DNA of 64,000 nt from an uncultured Ruegeria sp. (GCF_947504215.1 NZ_CANNGO010000008.1:1-64000); one strand, 5' to 3'. Counted from the stretch's first letter, positions 21,435 to 36,417 are shown. Notes: generated by a model from the letters alone, not told the origin. Made by a program: numbers and translations.

Positions 21435-21943
21435 CGGAACAACGCGCTGTTCTGGCCGGGGGCTGCTTTTGGGGCATGCAGGACCTGATCCGCAAGCTGC
21501 CCGGCGTCAACACCACTCGCGTCGGCTATACCGGCGGCGACGTGCCCAATGCGACCTATCGCAACCACGGCACCCACGCCGAGGGGATCGAGATCATTTA
21601 CGATCCAGACCAGATTTCGTACCGGGATTTGCTGGAGTTCTTCTTCCAGATCCACGACCCAACAACCGTGAACCGACAAGGCAATGACAGAGGGATGAGC
21701 TATCGCTCGGCCATCTACTATGTGGACGACGCGCAAAAGAACGTCGCGCTGGACACGATCGCCGATGTGGATGCCAGTGGAATATGGCCGGGCAAAGTCG
21801 TGACCGAGGTCGAGCCGGTCGGGTCCTTCTGGGAAGCAGAACCTGAGCATCAGGACTATCTGCTCCGCATCCCGCATGGCTACACATGTCACTTCCCGCG
21901 TCAGGACTGGGTTTTGCCTAAACGCGCGGACGCAGCCGAATAA
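21431..21943 (+). CDS. msrA: peptide-methionine (S)-S-oxide reductase
   Basis: A 170-aa enzyme that reduces methionine-S-sulfoxide. The catalytic cysteine is C12 in [11 protein letters not shown]. Family landmarks are [36 protein letters not shown] and YRSAIYY. It has no C-terminal recycling cysteines, so it is the shorter type. Together with MsrB it covers both sulfoxide diastereomers, an oxidative-damage repair pair. Confidence 0.95.
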   Translation: MTEQRAVLAGGCFWGMQDLIRKLPGVNTTRVGYTGGDVPNATYRNHGTHAEGIEIIYDPDQISYRDLLEFFFQIHDPTTVNRQGNDRGMSYRSAIYYVDDAQKNVALDTIADVDASGIWPGKVVTEVEPVGSFWEAEPEHQDYLLRIPHGYTCHFPRQDWVLPKRADAAE

Positions 21944-21982
21944 CGCACCACCTACCCAGCCCCTCTCGGACGTTGAGGGGGG

Positions 21983-23986
21983 CTAGCCCGACGCAACCCT
22001 GGGTCGGCCGCTGGCTTCGACGGTTATCAACGCTTCGACAAACACGTCCTGCGCCTCGACCCGGGCGGTTTTGATGTCCCGGTCAACCACCACGCGGATG
22101 TCTTCGGCCCCGGCCTGTTGCACCGCGCCTTTTACTTCGTTCTTCAAAACAGTCTCTAACAAGGCCAATGCTTCATCCGATGCATTGAAATCCTGCGGCC
22201 CATCCTCCAGATGCACCCGGTATCGACCTTCAGACGGAGAGGTGACAGTCCCCGATCGCCTTAGGGTCAGCCGTCCGACAACGGCTCCGATGGCATTCGC
22301 GACCCCGGCATGTTCGGGCAGGATCATCCGACACCGCAATTTCTCGCCCACGGCCGGATAGTAGCTAGGGGCCGATGCGCCCAGCCCTACAACATCGACA
22401 TTCAACGCCGCATCCAGTGCCAGTAGCCCCCGATGCTGCGCAAGACCGCGCTGCGTCAGAACATGTCGCGCCAACTCTTGTGGCGACACTCCGAAACTGT
22501 CGGCTTCTTCCGCAAAAGCTGTCTCTAACAAGGTTAAACTGGTTTGATTTGTCAGTTGGTCCACGATCATCTGCGCCAGCAGGACAGGGGATTTGGCCAA
22601 CACATCGCCCGAGCCGACCCGCTTTCGGGCAAAAAGCTCTAGCGCCTTGCGCGCCGCATCTGCGTCCCACGCATCCAGACCGCCCAGAACATGGCTTGCG
22701 TCAGATGGGGTGACGCCCGAAACCTGAAGAATCCCGCGATCCACCAACCGCGCCAGCGCACCGTTCTCCATACGTGTTCGCAACAGGCTGCTTAGCGGCA
22801 TGACCTGATCACCAAGCCGGTCCAGCAAACCTTCTTCGCGAGGACCGACACCATCCGCGTGAATACCCGGAACCCGGCGTGCAAACCGCGTGTCATGTTC
22901 GCCAACGGTTGTCGCGCATAATTGCTGGTCCAGGATCGCATGCACGGCGTCGGGGGCCTCTGATGCAATCAAGGAAACCGGCAACACCCGGCGCGGACCC
23001 AGAAATACACCGCCGTCCAAGCCTTCGGTCACCACACGCACCTGACTGTCGCCGCCCAAACCGTGCGTGCGCATCGCCACAGCCTCGACCATCGTCCGAA
23101 ATCCACCGACCTGCGCCCCCGCTGGGTCAATCGCCGGCTTGCCATCCCGGATCAACGCCACATCCGTTGTCGTCCCACCGATATCCGAGACCAACGCATT
23201 TTCAGCATTGGTCAACCAACGTGCGCCCACGATGGACGCAGCCGGACCACTCAGGATCGTTTCAATTGGTCGCGCGCGCGCTTGTTCCGCGCTCATCAGC
23301 GCCCCGTCTCCACGCACCACCATCATTGGTGCCGCAATCCCCAGATCCCGCAACTGGTCCTGCGCGCGACCGATCAAACGATCGATCATCCCGATCAATC
23401 GCGCATTCAAAACGGCTGTCACGGCGCGTTTGGGACCGTTCAACCTGGCAGACAGGTGGTGCGAACAGGTGACTGGGGCACCGGTCTTTTCCCCTATGAC
23501 CCGCGCAGCCGCCAGCTCATGCGCCGGGTTACGGGTGGCGAATTGCGCCGCAACGGCAAAACCTGAAATACCCTTGTGAGAGTCTAAAAACGCAGTCAGC
23601 GCGGCGACATCCAACGGCGAAACTTCGGCACCTGCGTGGCTGTGTCCGCCCGCGATGATCAGCGCCGGATCTCCCTTCAACGCATCCTTCAGCCCGTGCT
23701 TTTCCAGATCGCTGTCTTTGAAGCCAATATAGATCAGGGCCACACGACCACCCTGCCCCTCGACCAAAGCGTTCGTAGCCAAAGTGGTCGAAAGAGATGC
23801 CATAGAAATCTGATCCGCCGACACCTGCGCGTCGTCCAATACGGTCGAGATCGCCTTGCCCACGCCGATCGCCAGATCCGCACGCGTAGTCAGGGACTTG
23901 GCCGAGGCGACCACCTCTGTCTCATCCCGGATCAGCACCGCATCCGTATAGGTTCCGCCCGTATCCACCCCCAAAGCCAAGGCCAT
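21983..23986 (-). CDS. hydantoinase/oxoprolinase family protein (HyuA-like)
   Basis: A 667-aa protein. It begins with the phosphate-binding ALGVDTGGTYTDAVL of the hydantoinase A/oxoprolinase ATPase fold, continues with SLSTTLATNALVEGQGG, and has the second nucleotide motif ENALVSDIGGTTTDVALI near residue 260. Members hydrolyse cyclic amides with ATP or, as acetone carboxylase subunits, activate ketones. No HyuB-type partner is adjacent, which is unusual because the A and B subunits normally sit together. The protein may act alone or with a distant partner. It starts at the ATG at 23984-23986 with AAAAGGAGG upstream. Confidence 0.8.
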   Translation of the reverse strand: MALALGVDTGGTYTDAVLIRDETEVVASAKSLTTRADLAIGVGKAISTVLDDAQVSADQISMASLSTTLATNALVEGQGGRVALIYIGFKDSDLEKHGLKDALKGDPALIIAGGHSHAGAEVSPLDVAALTAFLDSHKGISGFAVAAQFATRNPAHELAAARVIGEKTGAPVTCSHHLSARLNGPKRAVTAVLNARLIGMIDRLIGRAQDQLRDLGIAAPMMVVRGDGALMSAEQARARPIETILSGPAASIVGARWLTNAENALVSDIGGTTTDVALIRDGKPAIDPAGAQVGGFRTMVEAVAMRTHGLGGDSQVRVVTEGLDGGVFLGPRRVLPVSLIASEAPDAVHAILDQQLCATTVGEHDTRFARRVPGIHADGVGPREEGLLDRLGDQVMPLSSLLRTRMENGALARLVDRGILQVSGVTPSDASHVLGGLDAWDADAARKALELFARKRVGSGDVLAKSPVLLAQMIVDQLTNQTSLTLLETAFAEEADSFGVSPQELARHVLTQRGLAQHRGLLALDAALNVDVVGLGASAPSYYPAVGEKLRCRMILPEHAGVANAIGAVVGRLTLRRSGTVTSPSEGRYRVHLEDGPQDFNASDEALALLETVLKNEVKGAVQQAGAEDIRVVVDRDIKTARVEAQDVFVEALITVEASGRPRVASG

Positions 23987-24057
23987 CGGGTCCTCCTTTT
24001 ATTCCTTGGAGATGGGTGTAGCGGTTTGAACCGACACGTCCAGCCTGTTTGCGGCAC

Positions 24058-25095
24058 CTATGACAGTTGTTTCACTGCCCAGCGCGCTGCATCGGCCACA
24101 GTCGGATCCGGATCTTCGGTCAGCGCCTGTGCCGCGGGCCGCAAATCCGACGCACCGGAATTGCCAATTGCATACAATACATTGCGCACAAACCGATCCC
24201 GTCCGATCCGCTTGATCGGCGAACCCGAGAATTTTGCACGAAACGCTGCATCATCCAGCTCGGCCAGTTCAGCCAGTGCTGGCGCCTTAAGATCATCGCG
24301 CGCCGCATAGCGGATATCGCTGGCCGCCACCGCAAACTTGTTCCAGGGGCACGCCGCCAGGCAATCGTCGCACCCATAAATCCGGTTGCCCATCTTCCTG
24401 CGCAGCTCTTGCTCAACCGGTCCTTTATGTTCGATGGTCAGATAAGAGATACAGCGCCGCGCGTCCAACTGATACGGCGCTGGAAACGCATCTGTTGGAC
24501 AGCTATCCAAACAGGCACGGCAAGATCCGCAATGATCCACTTCCGCACGATCCGCTGGTAGGTCCAAAGTCGAAAAAACAGAGCCTATAAAGGTCCAATT
24601 GCCCCAATCGCGGCTGACAAGATTGGTATGTTTGCCTTGCCACCCCAGCCCTGCCGCGTGACCCAGCGCTTTTTCCGGCACTGGTGCTGTATCGACAAAC
24701 ACCTTCACCTCACCTCCCGCCTCGGCGATCAGCCAACGCGCCAACCGTTTCAGGCGCTTCTTGACCAGATCGTGGTAGTCCTTGTTCTGTGCGTAAACTG
24801 AAATCGCCGCTTTGTCCGGGTGTTTCAGGACCTCGGTAGGATCGTGTTCGGGTGTATAGCTCTCGGCTAGCATGATCACCGATTGTGCCTCAGGCCAAAG
24901 CGCTGCCGGATCACCGCGCCAGTGGGAGCGCTCTGCCATCCACCCCATCTGCCCATGATATCCGGCCTCAAGAAACGCATCCAATCGCGCAGGCACCTGC
25001 GGAACATCCCACGGCTTGCAAATCCGGCAGGATACAAAACCTTCGGATAAGGCCTGCTTTACAAGCCTGTCCTTCAAATCCGATCCGCACTTCAT
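24058..25095 (-). CDS. queG: epoxyqueuosine reductase
   Basis: A 345-aa iron-sulfur and cobalamin enzyme that performs the last step of queuosine synthesis in tRNA. Two 4Fe-4S cysteine clusters are visible, [16 protein letters not shown] and [31 protein letters not shown] and [20 protein letters not shown] are family landmarks. The C-terminal HEAT-like tail ([12 protein letters not shown]) is present. I use the ATG at 25093-25095; an in-frame TTG at 25131 would add 12 residues. Confidence 0.92.
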   Translation of the reverse strand: MKCGSDLKDRLVKQALSEGFVSCRICKPWDVPQVPARLDAFLEAGYHGQMGWMAERSHWRGDPAALWPEAQSVIMLAESYTPEHDPTEVLKHPDKAAISVYAQNKDYHDLVKKRLKRLARWLIAEAGGEVKVFVDTAPVPEKALGHAAGLGWQGKHTNLVSRDWGNWTFIGSVFSTLDLPADRAEVDHCGSCRACLDSCPTDAFPAPYQLDARRCISYLTIEHKGPVEQELRRKMGNRIYGCDDCLAACPWNKFAVAASDIRYAARDDLKAPALAELAELDDAAFRAKFSGSPIKRIGRDRFVRNVLYAIGNSGASDLRPAAQALTEDPDPTVADAARWAVKQLS

Positions 25096-25172
25096 CTGGC
25101 CCAAAGTATCCTCAGGGGTGAATTGGCCCAAAGGGCCAAGAGGGGGCAGATAGCCCCTGCTCGTCCATCCTA

Positions 25173-25838
25173 TCAGAAATCCAAATCAGCGTAATGGGCC
25201 GGAGGGCGGAACGCTGGCACCTGATCCGCCAAGATCGACCGGAACGCCGGGCGGGATTTGATCTTGGCGTACCAATCCTTGACCGCCTGGCTGCGGTTCC
25301 AATCCACATCCGAGACATAGTCCAACGATGACAGATGCGCGGCCGCCGCAAAATCGGCCAGTGTCATTTGATCTCCTGCCAACCAGCGCCGTTGATCCAG
25401 CAGCCAGGCCATGTAGTCCAGATGATATTTGATGGCCTTAGCACCGGCTTTAACGTTCTTACTGTCAGGGTAGCCCTGACCGGTCACCTTCTTGTTGACC
25501 CGCTCATACAAAAGCTTCGACGTTACTTCGTGATGAAACTTATCGTCGAACCAACCAACCAGCCGACGCACCTCGAACCGGGCTTCGGGTTTTTTCGGCA
25601 TCAGCGGGGGTTCTGGCCGAGTTTCCTCAATATATTCGCAGATGGCCGCGCTTTCGGACATGATCTGCCCATCCAAGCGCAGGACAGGCACTTTTCCAGC
25701 CGGGTTACGGCGCAGGAAATCCGGGTCTTGCTCCCAGTATTTTTCCTCGACCAACTCAACTTCTATCTTCTTCTCCGCCAGAGACAGACGAACCTTGCGG
25801 CAATACGGGGATAGGGGGACGTGAAACAGACGCGCCAT
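25173..25838 (-). CDS. glutathione S-transferase family protein
   Basis: A 221-aa protein with an N-terminal thioredoxin-like domain ([20 protein letters not shown]). The cis-proline and glutathione-binding segments are [13 protein letters not shown] and [12 protein letters not shown]. The C-terminal helical domain carries [21 protein letters not shown]. The SPYCRKVR start suggests a cysteine or serine nucleophile at residues 9-12. The open frame continues upstream to 26132 but family homology begins only at MARLFHV, so the ATG at 25836-25838 is used. Confidence 0.9.
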   Translation of the reverse strand: MARLFHVPLSPYCRKVRLSLAEKKIEVELVEEKYWEQDPDFLRRNPAGKVPVLRLDGQIMSESAAICEYIEETRPEPPLMPKKPEARFEVRRLVGWFDDKFHHEVTSKLLYERVNKKVTGQGYPDSKNVKAGAKAIKYHLDYMAWLLDQRRWLAGDQMTLADFAAAAHLSSLDYVSDVDWNRSQAVKDWYAKIKSRPAFRSILADQVPAFRPPAHYADLDF

Positions 25839-25896
25839 GGATTTCCATTCGAACCAATATGTACCCTTCAGCTTTAGCCTTGCCGGGGTACAGGTT

Positions 25897-26631
25897 TCAA
25901 TCCTCGAAACAATCCGCGCGACCATCTGCGCGGATGGTGGCCGCTCCATCCAATATGGCTGCGGCCCGCCTTCGGGTGCGAACAGACGGGTCCTTGACCG
26001 ACCTGGTGCGAGGGGAAGGTAAGATCGCCGCAATGCGCGCCGCCTGAACCGGAGACAGCTTGGCGGCAGTGACATTGAAGTTATTTTGCGCCGCAGCTTC
26101 GACGCCAAATATGCCTTCGCCGGTCTCTGCAACGTTCAAATAGACCTCGAGAATACGCTGTTTGCTCCAAAATATCTCGACAACCGGTGTAATGGATGTT
26201 TCCAGCGCCTTGCGGACATAGCTGCGACCTTGCCAGAGAAACACGTTTTTCACCACCTGTTGCGTGATCGTCGATGCGCCGCGCGACCCGCCATCTTCCA
26301 ACGCATCGCGGATGGCATCGACGTCGAAGCCCCAATGCAAACAGAAATTTGCGTCCTCTGCCGCGACTACAGATCGGGCCATCATCGGAGAAATTTCCTC
26401 AATCGGCACCCAGTCCCGATCAACACGCCCAAGACGTCGCCATTCCGACCAAATCGTATGTGTGACCGGCGGGTTAACCACCGTATAGAGCAAGACCAAC
26501 CCGACGACAAAAGCCACAGATGCCAGCGCGGCGCGCGTCACCCAACGGCGAATCTGCCCCACCAGTGGTATCTTCCTCTTGGATGCCTTGCTTTTTTTAC
26601 CGCGTGACTTGCGGGCTGCTTTCTTTGCCAT
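25897..26631 (-). CDS. mtgA: monofunctional peptidoglycan transglycosylase
   Basis: A 244-aa GT51 enzyme that polymerises lipid II into glycan strands at the inner membrane. The N-terminus is very basic (KKAARKSRGKKSKASKRK), followed by one TM segment (ALASVAFVVGLVLLYTVV). The catalytic glutamate lies in VAAEDANFCLHWGFD, followed by GASTITQQVVKNVFLW and KALETSITPVVEIFWSKQRILEVYLNVAE, the classical GT51 motifs. There is no transpeptidase domain, as expected for MtgA. Confidence 0.95.
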   Translation of the reverse strand: MAKKAARKSRGKKSKASKRKIPLVGQIRRWVTRAALASVAFVVGLVLLYTVVNPPVTHTIWSEWRRLGRVDRDWVPIEEISPMMARSVVAAEDANFCLHWGFDVDAIRDALEDGGSRGASTITQQVVKNVFLWQGRSYVRKALETSITPVVEIFWSKQRILEVYLNVAETGEGIFGVEAAAQNNFNVTAAKLSPVQAARIAAILPSPRTRSVKDPSVRTRRRAAAILDGAATIRADGRADCFED

Positions 26632-26670
26632 ATCCCTGCTATACGACGCATGCCGCGCGTTTGGAACGGC

Positions 26671-27585
26671 CTAAATTTCGATTGCCCGGGCCTCGCGCGG
26701 TTGCACCACAGGGCGCGCCGTCTCGGGCAACATGGGTCGACGCGCACGCAGTTCAGGGAACAACTGCAGGATTTCCATCTGAGTGTCGCGCTCAGGCTGT
26801 AGCACGGCATGACCAGGGTAATAGCTTTCGCTTTTTGCACCATTGGCAAAGATGATTTCATGTCGGGCGAAAAGCAGGTGAATATACTCAACCTCTCCAC
26901 CCTCGACCCGTGTCACAGTATCACCATTGACCAGGCAATGAGCCGCGACCAGCACTTCGGAATAGCCAAACAGATATTGCGCCCGCCAGTCAGCGATCAG
27001 CATCCTGTGCTGAGGCGACACCAGCAACGGCTCATCCAGCCCGAGTATTCCCGCGTCGATCCTGACAGGTGCAAATTTACCCTCGGCCACAACAGTCGTC
27101 TTACCAATCCACAGCAGTGGTTGTGCCCCGTTGTCAGCGGTGTCTACCAGATCGCCAGCCATCAACTCTTCAATAGGTCGCAAGCCGTCGGGTGTCGCAA
27201 TCAGAGTGCCTGGCGTAAAGCAGGGCGGCCCCAAATCAGTCGTTACATCGAGCGGCCCTTGAGTGTTGACGAATGTGGAAGATACAAACGTGCCAGGTTG
27301 CAGTACTTGGCCATCCGTCGGCGTGAAAACCCGTGTGCCGTCCGCTAGATAGAACGTCGTACCAGTATATGTGATGTTTCCAACACCGGTCACATTCATC
27401 GTTACTGTGTCGCCGGGCCACGAGGCAGTTACATCCTGACCGTTGACTGTGTCGCCACTTGGTGCGTCGATTTCATCGTCGTTGTCCACGTCGTCCAGAA
27501 TGAATTTGTCGACGGTTACAAACGTACCTCCGGCAGGTGGATTCGCGGGGTCAAACGAATAAAACTGATCGAGATATGTCGCCAC
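26671..27585 (-). CDS. Hint-domain protein (Hedgehog/intein-type autoprocessing domain)
   Basis: A 304-aa protein. Residues 1-120 are acidic and beta-rich, with no homology that I can name. The Hint domain starts at C122 in CFTPGTLIATPDGLRPIEEL, where the cysteine is the splicing-type nucleophile. LVDTADNGAQPLLWIGKTTV follows, then SPQHRMLIADWRAQYLFG with the conserved histidine, and VEYIHLLFARHEIIFANG. The family is abundant in Roseobacter genomes, often in exported RTX-type proteins. The acidic N-terminus without a classical signal peptide fits type I secretion, which is inference. A second, diverged copy lies at 51733-52764. Confidence 0.8.
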   Translation of the reverse strand: MATYLDQFYSFDPANPPAGGTFVTVDKFILDDVDNDDEIDAPSGDTVNGQDVTASWPGDTVTMNVTGVGNITYTGTTFYLADGTRVFTPTDGQVLQPGTFVSSTFVNTQGPLDVTTDLGPPCFTPGTLIATPDGLRPIEELMAGDLVDTADNGAQPLLWIGKTTVVAEGKFAPVRIDAGILGLDEPLLVSPQHRMLIADWRAQYLFGYSEVLVAAHCLVNGDTVTRVEGGEVEYIHLLFARHEIIFANGAKSESYYPGHAVLQPERDTQMEILQLFPELRARRPMLPETARPVVQPREARAIEI

Positions 27586-27758
27586 AAAACTGCTCCAACT
27601 GGATACCCAAACGGATCCCGAGGTTAACCGGTAAACATCTACAAGATGTCAACGCATTTTGTCCGAATTGTGGAGGTTGAAAAAAGGGCTGCGGAAGTTA
27701 TGCAGAACCGTGCCTCGCTTGCAACAATAGCATGCGAGGCCCTTGATTGTGTCAACGT

Positions 27759-32287
<4,529 letters not shown>

Positions 32288-32291
<4 letters not shown>

Positions 32292-32725
32292 TGGCTGTCT
32301 CCTTCTGCCGGCAGGGCATACATGGCTTCGACCTCGGTTTGGGTCATTTGACGGCGTTCACCTGCGAACGCGTACCCTTCGGGTTTTTTGTCGATGTAAA
32401 GTTCAAGCTTCAGCGCACTTCCGGTGCCATTATCGAACAACCCGGCGGCCATTTGGGTCTGGCCATGCATCTCGCCCGGCAGCGTGATCCGGTACCACAA
32501 CGCAGATCCACAGTCTGAACAAAAGGCGCGTTCGGCCCAGTCCGACGACGTGAACGTTTTGACTGGCCCCAAGGCGGCGTATCCCGGCTCGGCCGGGAAG
32601 GTCACCAGCATCGAGCTGGTCCAGCGGCGGCACATGTCGCAATGGCAGGCGCCCAGCGCCTCTTTCGCGGGGGTCGCAGTCACTGTAACCGCGCCACACA
32701 TGCATTGACCTTGCAATTCGGGCAT
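32288..32725 (-). CDS. GFA-family (glutathione-dependent formaldehyde-activating-like) protein
   Basis: A 145-aa protein of the CENP-V/GFA fold. Three zinc-type cysteine groups are in order: CMCGAV at residues 8-13, CHCDMCRRW near 27-35, and CSDCGSALW near 69-77. The family includes the Paracoccus enzyme associated with S-hydroxymethylglutathione; most members have no proven reaction. It lies between gltD (30-nt gap) and gltB (ATGA overlap), so it is almost certainly co-transcribed with glutamate synthase, a link that is not explained by known function. Confidence 0.85.
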
Positions 32726-32755
32726 TTCAGAACCCTCCTGTCGCTGAGCTGTTGC

Positions 32756-34189
32756 TTATTCCGCTGCGACGGCAGCTTTGGCGTTGAACCGGTCGATTAT
32801 GGCTTCGGCACAGTCGCGACCGTCGCGGATGGCCCAAACCACCAAAGATGCACCGCGCACAATGTCACCAATGGCATAGACGCCGCCCATTTCCGTCTCG
32901 CCGGTCTGGAATGCGGCTTTGACGGTGCCCCAACGCGTAACCGGAAGGTCGGGCTGACCAAAAAGTGTTGGCAAATCTTCGGGTTCAAACCCCAGCGCCT
33001 TGATTACCAGATCAGCGTCTTCCACATAGTCAGCGCCGTCGATCACCTCGGGCGCCTGACGACCGGTGGCATCGGGCTGACCCAAGCGCATTTTCTGCAC
33101 CATCACTCCTGAGACTTTCGCGTCACCGGTGAACCCCTTGGGCGCGCTCAGCCATTCAAAGATTACGCCTTCTTCCTCGGCGTTCTGGGTTTCGCGCAGC
33201 GATCCGGGCATGTTGGCTCGGTCGCGGCGGTAGAGACACTTGACCGATGTCGCACCCTGCCGGACCGAAGTACGTACGCAGTCCATCGCGGTGTCGCCAC
33301 CACCGATAACCACCACCTTCTTCCCTTCGGCATTCAAGCGGCCATTGTCGAAATCCTCGACAACATCACCAAAGCTCTTGCGGTTCGAAGCGGTCAGGAA
33401 ATCGATCGCTTTTTCAATCCCGGCCAGACCGCTGCCGGGCATGGTCAGATCGCGGGATTTGTAAACGCCCGTCGCAATGATCACCGCAACATGTTTGGCG
33501 CGGATTTCGTCGAACTTGGCAGCGTCAACGTCGCAGTTCAGCACAAATTCAACCCCGCCATCTGCCAGCAAGTCATTGCGCCGTTGCACGATATCCTTTT
33601 CCAGCTTGAAGCCGGGAATGCCATACATCAACAAGCCGCCCGCGCGATCATGGCGGTCATAGACCGTAACCTGAATACCCGCGCGGCGCAGTAAGTCTGC
33701 TGCCGCCAACCCACCTGGTCCGCCACCAATGATGCCGACGCTTTCCGGTCGTTCGGCAGACGGCTGCGCAGGCTTCACCCAGCCTTTGTCCCAGGCTGTG
33801 TCGGTGATGTATTTCTCGATAGTTCCGATGGTCACAGTGCCATGGCCTGATTGCTCGATCACGCAATTGCCTTCGCACAACCGGTCCTGCGGGCAGATAC
33901 GCCCGCAGATCTCAGGAAATGTATTGGTGGCCTGACTGGTCTGATACGCCTCTTCCAATCGCCCGGTCGCCGTCAGGTTCAGCCAATCGGGGATATTGTT
34001 GTGAAGCGGACAATGCGTCTGACAATAGGGAACACCACACTGGCTGCAGCGGCTGGCCTGTTCAGCGGCTTTTTCGGCGGCGAATTCGGCGTAGATCTCG
34101 TCAAAGTCTTCCTTGCGGTCATTGGCGGCACGCTTTTCGGGCATGACGCGGTCGATCTGCACAAATTTCAGCATCGGTTGCTTGGCCAC
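32756..34189 (-). CDS. gltD: glutamate synthase small subunit
   Basis: A 477-aa NADPH-oxidising flavoprotein that feeds electrons to GltB. The N-terminal 4Fe-4S domain has CSQCGVPYCQTHCPLHNNIPDW. The FAD motif is VGIIGGGPGGLAAADLLRRAG and the NADPH motif is KKVVVIGGGDTAMDC. The C-terminal FAD strand is YAIGDIVRGASLVVWAI. It is first in the operon, with a 230-nt divergent upstream region shared with uppP. Confidence 0.97.
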   Translation of the reverse strand: MAKQPMLKFVQIDRVMPEKRAANDRKEDFDEIYAEFAAEKAAEQASRCSQCGVPYCQTHCPLHNNIPDWLNLTATGRLEEAYQTSQATNTFPEICGRICPQDRLCEGNCVIEQSGHGTVTIGTIEKYITDTAWDKGWVKPAQPSAERPESVGIIGGGPGGLAAADLLRRAGIQVTVYDRHDRAGGLLMYGIPGFKLEKDIVQRRNDLLADGGVEFVLNCDVDAAKFDEIRAKHVAVIIATGVYKSRDLTMPGSGLAGIEKAIDFLTASNRKSFGDVVEDFDNGRLNAEGKKVVVIGGGDTAMDCVRTSVRQGATSVKCLYRRDRANMPGSLRETQNAEEEGVIFEWLSAPKGFTGDAKVSGVMVQKMRLGQPDATGRQAPEVIDGADYVEDADLVIKALGFEPEDLPTLFGQPDLPVTRWGTVKAAFQTGETEMGGVYAIGDIVRGASLVVWAIRDGRDCAEAIIDRFNAKAAVAAE

Positions 34190-34419
34190 GGCTCTGACTC
34201 CATGAATTGGCTTGGTCGGATCTGTTTAAGGGATGGGTTTTCGGATGAAAAGTCAATACTACTGACATAAATACTAAAAAGTCTGATGCTCATGGCATTT
34301 GAGCAAAAAAACACCGTAGTTTTAGTTCCGAATCGGACCTTTATGGGCGCTTTCCTTTTCGGCAGGACACTTATACCCAAGAAACGCGAATAACGCGTGA
34401 CGGCAGCACGGCAGGGCAG

Positions 34420-35223
34420 ATGAGTCTCTTTCAATTGATTCTCGTGGCAATAATTCAGGGAACTACTGAGTTTTTGCCCATATCTTCGTCGGGCCATCTT
34501 ATCCTGTTGCCCAGCCTGACTGGCCTCGCGGATCAGGGCCAGGCCATCGATGTGGCAGTACATGTCGGCACCCTGGGTGCAGTTGTGCTGTACTTCTGGT
34601 CAGACGTTAAACAAGCCATAATCGGCTTGCCGCGGGCACTGACCGGGCGCACGGATACGCCACAAGCGCGCTTGGCCCTTGGTTTGATCGTCGCCACGAT
34701 TCCAACAGTGATTGCCGGCCTGATTCTCCATGTGACGGGCCTTAGCGCGGCCCTGCGTTCGATCGCTGTCATCGGTTGGACGATGCTGGGCTTTGGCCTT
34801 GTTCTGTATTGGGCGGATCAGAAAGGAAAGCAAACCAAAGACGCCAGAGATTGGGGCCTGCGCGATGCTGCCGTCATGGGGCTTTGGCAGGTTCTGGCGC
34901 TGATCCCCGGGACATCACGGTCTGGCATCACCATCACCGGCGCCCGCCAGCTGGGGTATACCCGCGAAGACGGAGCCCGGATTGCCATGCTCATGTCGAT
35001 CCCAACTATCATAGCTTCGGGTGTTCTCTTATCTGTGGACGTGGCGCGTCAGGCAGATGCCCAGTTGGCCAAAGACGGTGCAATCGCTGCCGTATTCGCC
35101 TTTGTATCCGCCCTGTTGGCCCTATCCCTGATGATGCGCTTGTTGCGCAGTGTCAGCTTCACGCCTTACGTCATCTATCGCGTCATACTGGGCATCGTTC
35201 TATTGGTGATCGCCTATAGCTGA
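34420..35223 (+). CDS. uppP: undecaprenyl-diphosphatase
   Basis: A 267-aa integral membrane enzyme (BacA type) that dephosphorylates undecaprenyl pyrophosphate to recycle the lipid carrier for peptidoglycan. The conserved motifs are QGTTEFLPISSSGHLIL near the N-terminus and LIPGTSRSGITITGA in the middle. Seven to eight hydrophobic segments are present. Its TGA is directly followed by the convergent TGA of the NDUFA9-like gene (palindrome TGATCA). Confidence 0.96.
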   Translation: MSLFQLILVAIIQGTTEFLPISSSGHLILLPSLTGLADQGQAIDVAVHVGTLGAVVLYFWSDVKQAIIGLPRALTGRTDTPQARLALGLIVATIPTVIAGLILHVTGLSAALRSIAVIGWTMLGFGLVLYWADQKGKQTKDARDWGLRDAAVMGLWQVLALIPGTSRSGITITGARQLGYTREDGARIAMLMSIPTIIASGVLLSVDVARQADAQLAKDGAIAAVFAFVSALLALSLMMRLLRSVSFTPYVIYRVILGIVLLVIAYS

Positions 35224-36207
35224 TCAGGTTCGCAGGTTTCCCGCCGAATTCTGGATGTCATCATACTGACCAGAAGGCCGGAATTTCCACAGATACTCTG
35301 GCAACACTGATTCAAGCGTTGTGGGCTCGATCCCCAGATCCTCAAAGGTTTTGGCGTCCTCCGACACGACATTGTCGTGACGCAGGTTCTTTAGCTGATC
35401 CCGTGTCAGGATATGGTTGGGAAATAGCTGGAAACTGACGAATTTCAGGATATCCAGCATCCCGGCCATGATCCGAGCAACCCAGAATGGGATACCAATA
35501 ATGACCCTGTGGCGGTGAATCACGGCAAGCATCTGATGCATCAACGCCCGGAAAGTTTTCACCTCGGGACCACCCAACTCATAAACCCCTGCTTCGGCCT
35601 GCCCAAGCACACCTTTCACTGCGGCTTTTGCGATGTCATCTACGTAGACCGGCTGGAATTTTGTCCCAGCACCAACCAGAGGCAAGACAGGTGCCATGCG
35701 GGTCATACCAGCAAACCGATTGAAGAACTGGTCTTCGGTGCCGAAAATGACGGATGGGCGCAGGATCACCGCGTCAGGCATATGCGCCAGCACTCCAGCC
35801 TCACCATGTGCCTTTGTTTGCGCGTATTCACTGACGGCCTCTGCGTCCGCACCAATAGCCGAGATATGAACCATGCGCGCAATACACTGCTCCGCCGCTA
35901 GCCGGGCGATCCGTTCGGCGCCGTCCGCTTGTACAGCATCAAACTCGTTTTTGCCCAACTCATTCAGCACGCCCACACAATTCACAACCGCATCCGCGCC
36001 CCGCATCGCCAGCGCGACCGAAGCGTCATCGCGAATGTTACACAAGACCGGTTCGACCTGACCCACAACGCCATAGGGTTTGACAAACATCGCCTCATTC
36101 GGGCGCCGCACTGCGACCCGCACGCGCCATCCCTCATTCGCCATGCGCCGCGCAATGTAGCGACCGACAAAACCCGATCCGCCATAAATCGTGACCAGTT
36201 TGGACAT
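35224..36207 (-). CDS. complex I NDUFA9-subunit-like NAD(P)-binding protein
   Basis: A 327-aa atypical SDR. The N-terminal MSKLVTIYGGSGFVGRYIARRMANEG holds the GxxGxxG NAD(P) motif. The family is related to mitochondrial NDUFA9 and is common in alphaproteobacteria. VNCVGVLNE, MVHISAIGADAEAVSEYAQTKAHGE and VILRPSVIFG are the SDR core landmarks, with the usual SxxxYxxxK altered to a YAQTK form. The start at 36205-36207 has AGGAG upstream, and the in-frame extension to 36297 does not look real. Confidence 0.88.
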   Translation of the reverse strand: MSKLVTIYGGSGFVGRYIARRMANEGWRVRVAVRRPNEAMFVKPYGVVGQVEPVLCNIRDDASVALAMRGADAVVNCVGVLNELGKNEFDAVQADGAERIARLAAEQCIARMVHISAIGADAEAVSEYAQTKAHGEAGVLAHMPDAVILRPSVIFGTEDQFFNRFAGMTRMAPVLPLVGAGTKFQPVYVDDIAKAAVKGVLGQAEAGVYELGGPEVKTFRALMHQMLAVIHRHRVIIGIPFWVARIMAGMLDILKFVSFQLFPNHILTRDQLKNLRHDNVVSEDAKTFEDLGIEPTTLESVLPEYLWKFRPSGQYDDIQNSAGNLRT

Positions 36208-36417
36208 GAGAGGGCTCCTGCTCAGTAGTTGCGCCTTAGAACTAACGCTCAGACGACCTTGGAACAAGGCGCTAATTCGCCGCGCGAACGCTGGCAAATG
36301 CGACCTCGGCCGCTGTACGCGCCCTGCCTTCTGAGCGATTCAAAAAACTTTCGAGAAACCATCCGAATCTGGTTGACGCTTTCCGCTAGTAGGCTTAAAC
36401 GCCCCTCCACGACACCT

